From Gammaproteobacteria bacterium (lineage in GTDB: Bacteria; Pseudomonadota; Gammaproteobacteria; Chromatiales; Chromatiaceae), in the NCBI GenBank assembly GCA_024206335.1, contig JAAGZL010000326.1, positions 1-34,498 on the forward strand: a stretch of 34,498 nucleotides of DNA, read 5' to 3'. The position numbers were made by a program, and so were the translations under genes. Each line of letters starts with the position of its first letter. The stretch's first letter is position 1. Shown piece by piece: positions 24,574-32,899 of this stretch. The notes under the pieces were generated by a model that did no database searches, was not told the origin of the DNA, and was given only the letters and a program-made list of their open reading frames with translations.

Positions 24574-25458
24574 ATGAGCACTACCACCAACATATCAGCC
24601 TTTGACCGTCTGGGACTAACCATATTTGTCGCCATCACCATGCATGCCGTAGTCATACTCGGGGTCGGCTTTACCCTGGATCAACCAAAAAAACTGCCGC
24701 CAGCAGATCGCACCCTGGAGATTGCGGTGGTACACAACCGAGCGGCAAAAAAAGAACCAAAAAAGGCCGACTTTCTGGCCCAGCACAGCCAGGAAGGTGG
24801 CGGCACCAAGGAGAAGGCTGAACGCCCCACAACTGACAGCCTGCAACCGGTAACCAAACAATCCAACAAACCCAACCGGGTAAATACCCCGGCAACACCA
24901 CCGCCACAACAAGTGGAACCAGCCAAAAAGAGAGTGGTAAGCACCAAGACTCCAGCCAAAAAGAAGACCAAACCCACTCCCAAACGACCAAAGAAAAAAA
25001 CCAAGCGACTCAATGCCGCCCAACTGATAGCCAGCACCAATCAGGAGATATCCAGACTGACTGCAGAACTGGACCGCAAAACCAAGGCCTACGCCAAGCG
25101 ACCTCGACGCAAATTTGTCAGCGCCAGCACCAAGGAGTACAAATACTCCAACTATCTGGATGCGTGGCGTAGAAAAGTTGAGCGCATCGGAAATATCAAC
25201 TACCCGGGTGAGGCAAAGAGAAAGAAGCTCTATGGGCATCTGGTACTACATGTTGCACTGCGGGCCAATGGAACCATCTTTGAGATAAGGGTACGTAAAT
25301 CATCCGGGCACAAGCTATTGGATGACGCTGCAATCCGCATAGTAAGACTGGCCGCCCCCTACGCCCCATTCCCGGCAGAGATACGCAAGGAGATAGACGT
25401 GCTGGACATTACCCGAACCTGGCAATTTCTCAGCAGCAACCGGTTGTTGTCCAGATAA
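24574..25458 (+). CDS. tonB: TonB energy transducer
   Basis: The 294-residue protein has one N-terminal membrane anchor (about residues 11-33, LTIFVAITMHAVVILGVGFTL). A long Lys/Pro-rich periplasmic linker follows (about 50-150, with PTPKRPKKKTK and similar). The C-terminal TonB domain contains INYPGEAKRKKLYGHLVLHV, IFEIRVRKSSGHKLLDDAAI and PYAPFPAEI. TonB passes the energy of ExbB/ExbD to outer-membrane receptors for iron, cobalamin and other ligands. No exbBD is adjacent. Gene position matches tonB3 of Pseudomonas aeruginosa, a TonB variant linked to twitching motility and pilus assembly, so a role beside the pilus genes is plausible but inferred. It starts 12 bp after apbE. Confidence 0.92.
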   Translation: MSTTTNISAFDRLGLTIFVAITMHAVVILGVGFTLDQPKKLPPADRTLEIAVVHNRAAKKEPKKADFLAQHSQEGGGTKEKAERPTTDSLQPVTKQSNKPNRVNTPATPPPQQVEPAKKRVVSTKTPAKKKTKPTPKRPKKKTKRLNAAQLIASTNQEISRLTAELDRKTKAYAKRPRRKFVSASTKEYKYSNYLDAWRRKVERIGNINYPGEAKRKKLYGHLVLHVALRANGTIFEIRVRKSSGHKLLDDAAIRIVRLAAPYAPFPAEIRKEIDVLDITRTWQFLSSNRLLSR

Positions 25459-25508
25459 TCCCAGATAAACGGTTGCGGTAATCGGAACAGCGCCCGATAC
25501 TATAGGAC

Positions 25509-26072
25509 ATGAACAGCAGCACAAATCTTACCAACCAGTTCCTGATCGCCATGCCCAGCATGCAGGATATGAATTTTTCCCAGACCGTCACCTATATCTG
25601 TGAGCACACGGATGAGGGGGCCATGGGCATAGTGGTAAACCGCCCCACCAACCTGCACCTGAACGACATCCTGGATCAGCTGGACATTACAGATATCGAC
25701 CTGAAATCTGGAGAAGAGCACATCTACATCGGGGGGCCGGTGCAACCAGAGCGCGGTTTTGTACTACATAGTGATGGTAACGACTGGGACTCCACCCTCA
25801 AGATCACCGATGGTATATCGGTAACAACTTCCAAGGATATCCTGGAATCCATAGCTGCGGGCAAGGGGCCGAACCTTCACCTGGTAGCGCTGGGATACGC
25901 CGGCTGGGCCAGCGGGCAACTGGAGGAGGAGATATCCGCCAACACCTGGCTGAGTGGGCCTGCAGATTCTCAGATAATCTTCTCCACCCCGGCAGAACAG
26001 CGCTGGAAGGCAGCCGCCCAACTGCTGGGGGTAGACCTGAATCTGATATCAGGTGATACCGGACACGCATAA
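25509..26072 (+). CDS. yqgE: YqgE/AlgH family protein
   Basis: At 187 residues this matches the UPF0301/YqgE (AlgH) family. Signatures are NQFLIAMPSMQDMNFSQTVT, YICEHTDEGAMGIVVNRPT, EEHIYIGGPVQPERGFVLH and LVALGYAGWASGQLEEEI then ANTWL. It is a soluble cytoplasmic protein of unclear function; AlgH was named for an effect on alginate in Pseudomonas. Family members are nearly always next to ruvX, as here (58 bp upstream of it). It begins 50 bp after tonB. Confidence 0.95.
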   Translation: MNSSTNLTNQFLIAMPSMQDMNFSQTVTYICEHTDEGAMGIVVNRPTNLHLNDILDQLDITDIDLKSGEEHIYIGGPVQPERGFVLHSDGNDWDSTLKITDGISVTTSKDILESIAAGKGPNLHLVALGYAGWASGQLEEEISANTWLSGPADSQIIFSTPAEQRWKAAAQLLGVDLNLISGDTGHA

Positions 26073-26130
26073 TAAAACTGACACACAGCGACTGAGCTCT
26101 CTATGCTTATGAGGACAGGTTAATAAAAGA

Positions 26131-26532
26131 ATGACAACCTTACTTGGATTTGACTACGGACCAGCTAAAATAGGCGTTGCCGTTGGTCAGACCATGACCA
26201 GAACCGCCTCCCCCCTGGAGACGCTTCGAGCCGTTCAACAACACCCAGACTGGGATGGCATAACCCGTCTGATCAGCTCCTGGGAACCACAGGAACTGGT
26301 GGTAGGACTGCCCTTCAATATGGACGACAGCGAGGCAGAGGTGGCGCCACGCGCACGCCGCTTCGCACGCCAACTGGAAGGACGGTACCATCTCACAGTA
26401 CACTTGGTGGATGAGCGCCTTACCTCCATCGAGGCCAAACGACAGCTACAGCGAAAACCAAAAAAGATAGAAGAACTGGACGCCATTGCGGCACAACTTA
26501 TATTGGAAACCTGGCTAAGTGAACAACAGTGA
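26131..26532 (+). CDS. ruvX: RuvX/YqgF RNase H-fold nuclease
   Basis: This 133-residue protein is the usual size for YqgF (RuvX), an RNase H-like nuclease. It has been proposed as a Holliday-junction resolvase and is implicated in 16S rRNA 5' end processing. LLGFDYGPAKIGVAVGQ carries the first catalytic Asp. LVVGLPFNMDDSE, HLVDERLTSIEAKRQL and EELDAIAAQLILETWL supply the remaining acidic positions and the end. The most common wording of the first motif is DYGTKRIGVA; here it is DYGPAKIGVA. Its end overlaps the pyrR start by 14 bp. Confidence 0.94.
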   Translation: MTTLLGFDYGPAKIGVAVGQTMTRTASPLETLRAVQQHPDWDGITRLISSWEPQELVVGLPFNMDDSEAEVAPRARRFARQLEGRYHLTVHLVDERLTSIEAKRQLQRKPKKIEELDAIAAQLILETWLSEQQ

Positions 26533-27079
26533 TAACTACATGCAGGCCGAGGCCATAGACGGCCTAATCAACGAGATGCATCAGGCCCTAAAGACCCGCT
26601 TGGAGATGCAACAAATATCCAGCCCGGCAATGATCGGCATCCACACCGGCGGGGTGTGGCTGGCTGAACGCCTGCATCAGATGCTAGATCTGACCGAGCC
26701 CCTTGGTATCCTGGATATCTCCTTCTACCGGGATGACTTCTCCCGGATAGGGGTCAATCCACAGGTACACCCATCCAGCATCCCGTTCGCCGTGGACGAC
26801 CAGCACATCATCCTGGTGGATGATGTACTACAGACCGGCCGCACCATTCGCGCCGCCATGAACGAGATCTTTGATTACGGACGTCCAGCCTCCATCACCC
26901 TGGTCACCCTGGTGGAAAGAAGCGGAAGAGAGCTACCGATCCAACCCAACGTAGTAGGGGTGCGCCCACCCCTGAATCCGGAGCAGCATATAACCCTTAC
27001 CGGCCCCGATCCTCTATGCCTGGTGATTGGAGAGTCGAAACATGAAGCCAGAGAACAGGAAGAGGCCGATAGTGATTGA
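26519..27079 (+). CDS. pyrR: PyrR, pyrimidine operon regulator / uracil phosphoribosyltransferase
   Basis: The protein has 186 residues from a GTG at 26519 or 179 from the ATG at 26540; neither has a clear ribosome-binding site. I keep the GTG because translation would then be coupled to ruvX. It is a type I phosphoribosyltransferase fold with the PRPP loop [32 protein letters not shown] and [11 protein letters not shown] are the other conserved blocks. PyrR family proteins make UMP from uracil and PRPP, and in many bacteria bind pyr mRNA. No PyrR-binding leader is evident, and in proteobacteria its regulatory role is less clear. It overlaps pyrB by 38 bp. Confidence 0.93.
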   Translation: MNNSDNYMQAEAIDGLINEMHQALKTRLEMQQISSPAMIGIHTGGVWLAERLHQMLDLTEPLGILDISFYRDDFSRIGVNPQVHPSSIPFAVDDQHIILVDDVLQTGRTIRAAMNEIFDYGRPASITLVTLVERSGRELPIQPNVVGVRPPLNPEQHITLTGPDPLCLVIGESKHEAREQEEADSD

Positions 27080-28061
27080 GACTCCAGACAACGGCAATCT
27101 ACAGCTAGACCCCAATGGCAAGCTGCGCCACTTTCTCTCCATCAACGGCCTCAACCGGGAGTTGTTGACCGAGATACTGGATACGGCAGAGTCCTTTACC
27201 GGGGTATCAGAACGCACTGTCAAAAAGGTACCACTGCTGCGCGGCAAGGTAATAACCAACCTGTTTTTTGAAACCAGCACCCGCACCCGCACCACCTTCG
27301 AACTGGCAGCCAAACGCCTATCCGCAGATGTACTCAGCCTCAACATCAGCGCCTCTTCCACCTCCAAGGGTGAGAGCCTGCTTGATACCCTGCGTAATCT
27401 GGAGGCGATGCACTGTGACATGTTCATCGTGCGACATGCAGATAGCGGCGCAGCAAACTTTATCGCCACCCATGCGGCACCACACATCAGCGTCATCAAT
27501 GCCGGTGACGGACGCCATTCTCACCCCACCCAGGCCATGCTGGACATGTTCACCATCCGCCGCCACAAGCAGGAGTTCGAAGGACTCAAGGTAGCCATTG
27601 TTGGGGATATACTGCACTCACGGGTGGCCCGCTCCCAGATCCTGGCCCTTAACACCCTGGGAACAGAAGAGGTTCGGGTAATCGCACCCAAGACCCTGCT
27701 GCCAGCAGATGCAGACAGACTGGGGGTCAAGGTCTATCACAATCTGGAACAGGGCATCAGCGGGGTAGATGTGGTGATTATGCTGCGCCTGCAAAGGGAA
27801 CGCATGAGCGGCGCCATGCTCCCGAGTGAGCATGAGTACTTCCAGCTCTATGGCCTGACAGACGAGCGCCTGGAGGCGGCCAAGCCAGACGCCATTGTCA
27901 TGCACCCGGGACCAATCAACCGCGGGGTTGAGATGGCCACGCAGGTTGCCGATGGACCTAGATCCGTGATCTTGCAGCAAGTCAGCTTTGGTATCGCGGT
28001 ACGCATGGCGGTAATGTCCATGGCCATGGGAACAATGAATCCTGGAGCCAGCAAAAAATGA
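27042..28061 (+). CDS. pyrB: Aspartate carbamoyltransferase catalytic subunit
   Basis: The start is the ATG at 27042, with GGAGAG at 27029-27034 in good position; an in-frame TTG at 27027 is rejected. The 339-residue enzyme makes carbamoyl-aspartate from carbamoyl phosphate and aspartate, the first committed pyrimidine step. The carbamoyl-phosphate loop is [15 protein letters not shown], the 80s loop includes [13 protein letters not shown], and later motifs are [19 protein letters not shown] and [11 protein letters not shown]. About 40 extra N-terminal residues precede the core, as in class A ATCases, which assemble as PyrB with an inactive dihydroorotase-like subunit, here the next gene. No pyrI is present. 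It overlaps the next gene by four bases (ATGA). Confidence 0.97.
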   Translation: MKPENRKRPIVIETPDNGNLQLDPNGKLRHFLSINGLNRELLTEILDTAESFTGVSERTVKKVPLLRGKVITNLFFETSTRTRTTFELAAKRLSADVLSLNISASSTSKGESLLDTLRNLEAMHCDMFIVRHADSGAANFIATHAAPHISVINAGDGRHSHPTQAMLDMFTIRRHKQEFEGLKVAIVGDILHSRVARSQILALNTLGTEEVRVIAPKTLLPADADRLGVKVYHNLEQGISGVDVVIMLRLQRERMSGAMLPSEHEYFQLYGLTDERLEAAKPDAIVMHPGPINRGVEMATQVADGPRSVILQQVSFGIAVRMAVMSMAMGTMNPGASKK

Positions 28062-29344
28062 CCCCAGCAAACAGGATAGAAATAAAAAATGGGAGGCTCA
28101 TCGATCCCGCCAACGGTGTCGATGAAAGAAAAGACCTATTCGTAGAAGATGGCAAGGTCTGCGCCATTGGCAAGCCTCCAGAAGGATTCAAGCCAGACCT
28201 CACCATCGATGCCGAGGGACAGGTCGTCTGCCCGGGCCTTGTGGACCTTAGCGCCCGGGTGCGGGAGCCGGGACAGGAGCACAAGGCCACCATCGAGAGT
28301 GAGACCAGGGCGGCTGCCAAGGGCGGCATCACCACCATCTGCTGCCCACCAGACACCAACCCGATCATCGACACCCCTGCCGTCGCCAGCATGATCTATA
28401 ACAAAAGCATGGATATCGGCTACGCCAGGATCCTTCCTATAGGCGCTCTCACCCAGGGGCTTGAAGGTAGCCAACTCAGCGAGATGGTGGCACTGACCAG
28501 GGCTGAGTGCCCGGTCCTCAGCAATGCCTATGAACCCCTGGCAAACACCCTGGTGGAAAGGAGAGCCCTGGAATACGCCGCCACCTTCGGGATAACCGTT
28601 TTCATCCGCCCTGAAGACCGACACCTGAGGAACAACGGCTGCGTACATGAAGGACTTATCTGCTCCCGCCTTGGGCTGCCTGGTATACCGGAAGCCGCGG
28701 AGAGCGTTGCGGTAGCAAGGGATCTTGCGCTTGCAGACCACACGAGATGCACCATACACTTCCACGCCCTTTCTACAGCGAGAGCACTGCGCATGATTGA
28801 GGGGGCACAGAAAAGAGGCGTCCCCATTACAGCCAATGTGGCAGCACACCAGCTACATCTAACGGAAGAGTGCATCGAAGAGTTTAACAGCAACTGCCAT
28901 GTCATCCCCCCTCTACGCACCAGGGAAGACCTGAAACAGCTACGGGAAGGTATAGCCAGAGGAACCATCAAGGCCATCTGCTCAGATCACCAACCCCATG
29001 ATTCAGATGCCAAGCAGGCCCCCTTCCCCTCCACCGCACCTGGCATATCTTCACTGGAGACCCTTCTGGGGCTAACGCTGGAACTGGTAGACGAGGGCAT
29101 CATTGAGATGGCAGACGCCATCGCCCGCCTTACCAGCGGTCCAGCCGAGGTGCTGGGGCTGCCACTAGGTCAGCTTGGCGTGGAAGCCGATGCGGATATC
29201 TGCATCTTCGATCCAAAAAAGAGTTGGCAACTGACAACAGAGACCATGCTCAGCGCAGGTAAAAACACCCCATTTTTAGACCGTGAGTTTACCGGTCAGG
29301 TGACCCACACCTTGTTCCAGGGCAGGGTTGTTTACAAGGCTTAA
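28058..29344 (+). CDS. pyrC': Non-catalytic dihydroorotase-like subunit of ATCase
   Basis: The 428-residue protein is a full-length type I dihydroorotase homologue, but the metal-binding His-x-His in the first strand is gone. The segment reads [11 protein letters not shown], with Ser65 and Arg67 where the two ligand His residues should be. Later positions are partly kept: [13 protein letters not shown] and SDHQPHDSD, which keeps the catalytic Asp. In Pseudomonas the corresponding PyrC' (PyrX) is inactive yet needed to assemble dodecameric class A ATCase with PyrB. The four-base overlap with pyrB and equal stoichiometry fit that role. A true dihydroorotase must be encoded elsewhere. It could be misannotated as active pyrC by homology alone. 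Confidence 0.92.
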   Translation: MTPANRIEIKNGRLIDPANGVDERKDLFVEDGKVCAIGKPPEGFKPDLTIDAEGQVVCPGLVDLSARVREPGQEHKATIESETRAAAKGGITTICCPPDTNPIIDTPAVASMIYNKSMDIGYARILPIGALTQGLEGSQLSEMVALTRAECPVLSNAYEPLANTLVERRALEYAATFGITVFIRPEDRHLRNNGCVHEGLICSRLGLPGIPEAAESVAVARDLALADHTRCTIHFHALSTARALRMIEGAQKRGVPITANVAAHQLHLTEECIEEFNSNCHVIPPLRTREDLKQLREGIARGTIKAICSDHQPHDSDAKQAPFPSTAPGISSLETLLGLTLELVDEGIIEMADAIARLTSGPAEVLGLPLGQLGVEADADICIFDPKKSWQLTTETMLSAGKNTPFLDREFTGQVTHTLFQGRVVYKA

Positions 29345-29363
29345 TTAAGATTGTTGATTTTTG

Positions 29364-30248
29364 ATGACTAATACCAAAAAACCACACCGCGATACCATCT
29401 TCGTAGAAGATGCCGAGATCCTCAGCCATAAGGCATTCGATGGAGACCAGTTCCTGCTGCGCGTTAAAGCCCCTGAGTGTGCAGCCAACGCCAGACCTGG
29501 CAGCTTCGCCCATCTACAGTGCAGTCCACAGCAACCACTGCGACGCCCTATCTCCATCATGCGAGCCTCACCGGCAGATGGCTGTGTGGATTTTCTATAT
29601 AAACGGGTCGGTCGCGGCACCACTCTGCTCTCCGAAAGAACAGTAGGTGAGTCCCTTAGCATCATGGGGCCCATAGGCAACCCGTTTCAGATCCATCCAG
29701 AATACCCCCGACCACTGCTTATTGGTGGCGGCGTTGGTCTGCCACCCATGGTGTTCCTGGCAGAGACCATGTACCAGAACCAGGAGATCAAACCCTTTGT
29801 AATCCTGGGTTCCGAGGTGCCATTCCCATTCAAACCCCAGCCATCTGCCACCATAATTACCGGCATCCCCAATGATGTAATCGCCGGCATGCCGCTGCTG
29901 GAGGATTGGGGGGTAGCCAACCGCCTGACCAGTCTGCAGGGCTTTCCTGGCTGTTTTCAAGGCTATGTCACAGACCTGGCACGGCACTGGCTGGACTCAC
30001 TGGATGAGTCGGCACGCAACGAGGTTGAGGTACTGGCCTGCGGCCCCCACCCCATGCTGGAGGCGGTCTCTAAACTATGCCAGGAGTATGACCTTCCCTG
30101 CCAGGTATCTCTGGAAGAATATATGGCCTGCGGTGTGGGAGGGTGTGCTGGTTGCGTAGTACCAATTGAAACGGCAGACGGTACCACCATGAAACGGGTG
30201 TGTGTAGATGGACCGGTATTCAATGCCAGGGATGTTTTTAGCCAATAG
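29364..30248 (+). CDS. pyrK: PyrK-like dihydroorotate dehydrogenase electron-transfer subunit
   Basis: The ATG at 29364 gives 294 residues; the preceding in-frame TTG is less likely. The protein is a ferredoxin-reductase-like flavoprotein: QPLRRPISIMRAS is the FAD-binding block, RVGRGTTLLSERTVGESLSI follows, LLIGGGVGLPPMVFLAE is the nucleotide-binding Gly-rich loop, and VLACGPHPMLEAV is the NAD-domain end. The C-terminal CGVGGCAGC...C arrangement (Cys256, 261, 264, 280; C-x4-C-x2-C-x15-C) binds a 2Fe-2S cluster, as in PyrK. PyrK normally pairs with a class 1B PyrD to pass electrons to NAD, but no pyrD is adjacent. It starts 19 bp after pyrC' and ends the plus-strand run. The partner is unknown. 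Confidence 0.88.
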   Translation: MTNTKKPHRDTIFVEDAEILSHKAFDGDQFLLRVKAPECAANARPGSFAHLQCSPQQPLRRPISIMRASPADGCVDFLYKRVGRGTTLLSERTVGESLSIMGPIGNPFQIHPEYPRPLLIGGGVGLPPMVFLAETMYQNQEIKPFVILGSEVPFPFKPQPSATIITGIPNDVIAGMPLLEDWGVANRLTSLQGFPGCFQGYVTDLARHWLDSLDESARNEVEVLACGPHPMLEAVSKLCQEYDLPCQVSLEEYMACGVGGCAGCVVPIETADGTTMKRVCVDGPVFNARDVFSQ

Positions 30249-30269
30249 GCCTTTATCTTCAACAAATAT

Positions 30270-30303
30270 GATGCGCAGAGCCAATGCTCACGTCCGCGTC
30301 ATC
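30270..30303. repeat. Imperfect nested hairpin between convergent pyrK and pilU
   Basis: GATGCGC (30270-30276) pairs with GCGTCATC (30296-30303) with one bulge, and GAGC/GCTC pair inside around CAAT. It sits between two convergent genes where a bidirectional terminator would be expected, but lacks T-tracts. Confidence 0.25.
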
Positions 30304-30328
30304 AGAGTTAGCCCACTATGGCTAGGAA

Positions 30329-31453
30329 CTACCAATCATCCTCGTGGACTAGAGATATCTCCTCCATCTGCGCTGAGTATTGGTCTACATTGCCACTTCC
30401 CAACTTGATCATGAGACGTACCTCATTGGCTGAGTCCGCATGCATGACGGCATCATCATAGGTAATCTCACCATCTGAATACAGGCTATACAATGCCTGG
30501 TCGAAAGTTGCCATTCCATGCTCATCGGAACGCTTCATCAAGTCCTTGAGTTTATGCACTTCACCCTTGCGGATCAGGTCTGCTGCCAGTGGAGTATTCA
30601 CCAACACCTCCACCACCGGCCTTCTGCTCTTACCATCAGGGCGGCGTATCAACTGCTGAGCTACAATTGCACGCAGATTCAGAGAGAGGTCCATGAAAGT
30701 CTGGTTGCGTCTATCATCAGGAAAAAAGTTAATAATGCGATCCAAGGCCTGATTGGCGTTATTTGCATGCAAGGTGGAGAGACAAAGATGCCCGGTCTCA
30801 GCAAATGCTATTGCATGCTCCATTGTTTCACGCGTGCGTATCTCTCCGACCAGAATTACATCTGGAGCCTGACGCAAGGTATTTTTCAGGGCCACCTCAT
30901 AGGATTCGGTATCAATACCAACCTCACGCTGGGTAACGATGCAACCAGCATGGTTATGGGTAAACTCGATAGGATCTTCCACGGTCACAATATGACCGCT
31001 GCTATTACCATTCCGATACTCCAACATACCAGCCAGCGAAGTGGACTTACCGGTTCCAGTTGCGCCCACAAACATCACCAGCCCTCGCTTTGTCATGGCC
31101 AGATCTTTCAGAATAGGCGGCAACAACAACTGCTCAATGGTTGGAATTTCGTTTTCAATACGTCTTAAAACCATACCCACAGAGTCACGTTGGATAAATG
31201 CACTCACCCGAAAACGCCCGACACCCTTTGCACTGATGGCAAAATTACACTCATTGGTATTGTTAAACTCATCTCTCTGGGCCGGGCTCATTATCCCGAA
31301 CACCAGCTCCCTGGTCTGCTCCTCATTCAACCGCCCCTTAGATATCGGGGAGATACGTCCATGCACCTTAATACTGGGAGGCATGCCAACCGTTACAAAC
31401 AGGTCAGATGCCTTTTTTTCACTCATTAATTTTAGAATCCCGGTAAAATCCAT
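30329..31453 (-). CDS. pilU: Type IV pilus retraction ATPase, PilT-dependent
   Basis: The start is the ATG at 31453 (MDFTGILKLMSEKKASDLFV), with GGAG correctly spaced; a longer frame from 31546 adds a non-conserved tail. The 374-residue product is a hexameric GspE/PilT-family ATPase at the pilus base. Walker A is GATGTGKST, the Asp box is VTVEDPIEFTH, Walker B is VILVGEIRTRETM, and the His box is GHLCLSTLHANNANQALDRI. NECNFAISAKGVGRFRVSAF and the C-terminal extension after MHADSANEVRLMIKLG identify PilU and not PilT. PilU strengthens PilT-driven retraction. It follows pilT after 158 bp. Confidence 0.96.
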   Translation of the reverse strand: MDFTGILKLMSEKKASDLFVTVGMPPSIKVHGRISPISKGRLNEEQTRELVFGIMSPAQRDEFNNTNECNFAISAKGVGRFRVSAFIQRDSVGMVLRRIENEIPTIEQLLLPPILKDLAMTKRGLVMFVGATGTGKSTSLAGMLEYRNGNSSGHIVTVEDPIEFTHNHAGCIVTQREVGIDTESYEVALKNTLRQAPDVILVGEIRTRETMEHAIAFAETGHLCLSTLHANNANQALDRIINFFPDDRRNQTFMDLSLNLRAIVAQQLIRRPDGKSRRPVVEVLVNTPLAADLIRKGEVHKLKDLMKRSDEHGMATFDQALYSLYSDGEITYDDAVMHADSANEVRLMIKLGSGNVDQYSAQMEEISLVHEDDW

Positions 31454-31509
31454 CAATATCTCCACAACAACCGAATAACTACCGCATACACAGCACACAA
31501 ATATGCTGT

Positions 31510-31570
31510 CATTTTCCATAGCCATAAGCCATTGAAAATGAAGCAAAAGAAAAATACACTTCCCTTTTGC
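31510..31570. repeat. Two tandem inverted repeats in the pilT-pilU gap
   Basis: CATTTTC (31510-31516) pairs with GAAAATG (31534-31540), and GCAAAAG (31543-31549) pairs with CTTTTGC (31564-31570). They lie upstream of pilU. They could be transcript hairpins that reduce or process the pilT-pilU message, or part of a separate pilU promoter region. Confidence 0.3.
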
Positions 31571-31611
31571 ATGCTCTGATCAAGCCATGGACAGCTTTAG
31601 TCAAAGCCTCC

Positions 31612-32649
31612 TTAGGTAAACAGGTCTTTGTTCATAGCCTTAGCACGGGCATCCAGACGGCTAACCATACCTCTCTTCACAATATCCTGCAGATGCTGAT
31701 CCAGGGTGTGCATACCCACAGCCTGACCGGTCTGGATCGCTGAATACATCTGAGCCACCTTATCCTCCCGAATCAGATTACGTATAGCAGGAGTACCAAT
31801 CATTATCTCCCAGGCCGCAGTACGTCCACCACCAATCTTCTTCATCAGGGTTTGCGATATCACAGCACGTAGAGACTCTGACAGCATGGAACGGACCATA
31901 CTTTTTTCACCAGCAGGAAACACATCAATAATACGATCAATAGTCTTGGCTGCCGAGCTGGTGTGCAGGGTACCGAAAACCAGATGTCCAGTTTCCGCCG
32001 CCGTCAGGGCGAGACGAATAGTTTCAAGATCACGCAACTCACCCACCAGGATAATATCAGGATCCTCACGCAGGGCGGAGCGCAAGGCCTCGGCAAAGCC
32101 TAGGGTATCCCGGTGCACCTCACGCTGATTGATCAGGCATTTTTTGCTGGTGTGTACAAATTCAATCGGATCTTCAATGGTGAGGATATGTGCATACTCA
32201 CTATCGTTCTTGTAGTCCATCATCGCTGCTAAAGTAGTAGACTTACCAGAACCTGTGGGACCGGTAACCAGCACCAACCCCCGCGGCACATTTACGATCT
32301 CTTTAAAAGTGGGGGGACAACCCAGATCCTCCAGGGTCAGGACCTTTGACGGAATAGTCCTAAACACCGCACTGGCACCGCGATCCTGGTTGAATGCGTT
32401 GACACGAAAGCGAGCAAGACCGGGAATTTCGAAGGAAAAATCAGTTTCAAAGAACTCCTCAAAATCCTTTCTCTGCTTATCGTTCATGATGTCATACACC
32501 AAGGCGTGAACCACCTTGTGTTCCAGCTCTGGGATATTAATCCGACGAATATCACCATCCACCCGAATCATAGGTGGCAAACCGGCAGACAGATGCAAGT
32601 CTGACGCATTATGTTTTACGCTAAAGGCAAGTAGCTCAGCAATATCCAT
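31612..32649 (-). CDS. pilT: Type IV pilus retraction motor ATPase
   Basis: At 345 residues this is a typical PilT, the hexameric cytoplasmic ATPase that depolymerises the pilus for twitching. NASDLHLSAGLPPMIRVDGD is the N-terminal domain, then Walker A GPTGSGKSTT, Asp box LTIEDPIEFVH, Walker B IILVGELRDLETI and His box GHLVFGTLHTSSAAKTIDRI. The C-terminal motif AIRNLIRED, essential for retraction in PilT, is intact. GGGGAG precedes the ATG. It is transcribed divergently from yggS, as in Pseudomonas, and is the likely output target of the Pil-Chp system encoded upstream in the window. Confidence 0.98.
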   Translation of the reverse strand: MDIAELLAFSVKHNASDLHLSAGLPPMIRVDGDIRRINIPELEHKVVHALVYDIMNDKQRKDFEEFFETDFSFEIPGLARFRVNAFNQDRGASAVFRTIPSKVLTLEDLGCPPTFKEIVNVPRGLVLVTGPTGSGKSTTLAAMMDYKNDSEYAHILTIEDPIEFVHTSKKCLINQREVHRDTLGFAEALRSALREDPDIILVGELRDLETIRLALTAAETGHLVFGTLHTSSAAKTIDRIIDVFPAGEKSMVRSMLSESLRAVISQTLMKKIGGGRTAAWEIMIGTPAIRNLIREDKVAQMYSAIQTGQAVGMHTLDQHLQDIVKRGMVSRLDARAKAMNKDLFT

Positions 32650-32677
32650 ACATTACTCCCCAAACAATGTGGCCGTT

Positions 32678-32704
32678 ATTCTATGTAGTATTTATTTTAG
32701 ACAA
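32678..32704 (-). promoter_or_regulatory. Weak candidate promoter of pilT
   Basis: On the minus strand TTGTCT (32704-32699) and TAGAAT (32683-32678) are 15 bp apart, about 30 bp before the pilT start. Match and spacing are imperfect; the region is A+T-rich. Confidence 0.25.
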
Positions 32705-32899
32705 CCCCAAAATTCCCTGGAGTAAAATCAACCGCAGTTCCGGCTGTTCCTATGCAACCCGTGGTTTCTAATAGTAAATAATCCTAACATATGTATAGCA
32801 ATATTATTGGAAACTATTATGTTTTTTAATCCAATATCCACGTAAAATGTGGGGCACATTCCATCTTTAAGGGCTAAAACAGCGCTAACAAAAAACCAA

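Noticed and set aside
24616-25239. 207-residue minus-strand open frame
   Set aside because: It is antisense to the Lys/Pro-rich linker of tonB, and its Phe/Leu/Gly richness is explained by that.
28136-28849. 237-residue minus-strand open frame
   Set aside because: It is antisense to pyrC' with no homology that I recognise and no start signal.
31454-31546. Longer N-terminus for pilU
   Set aside because: PilU proteins begin with an MDF/MEF-type segment, which is present at 31453 with a good ribosome-binding site.
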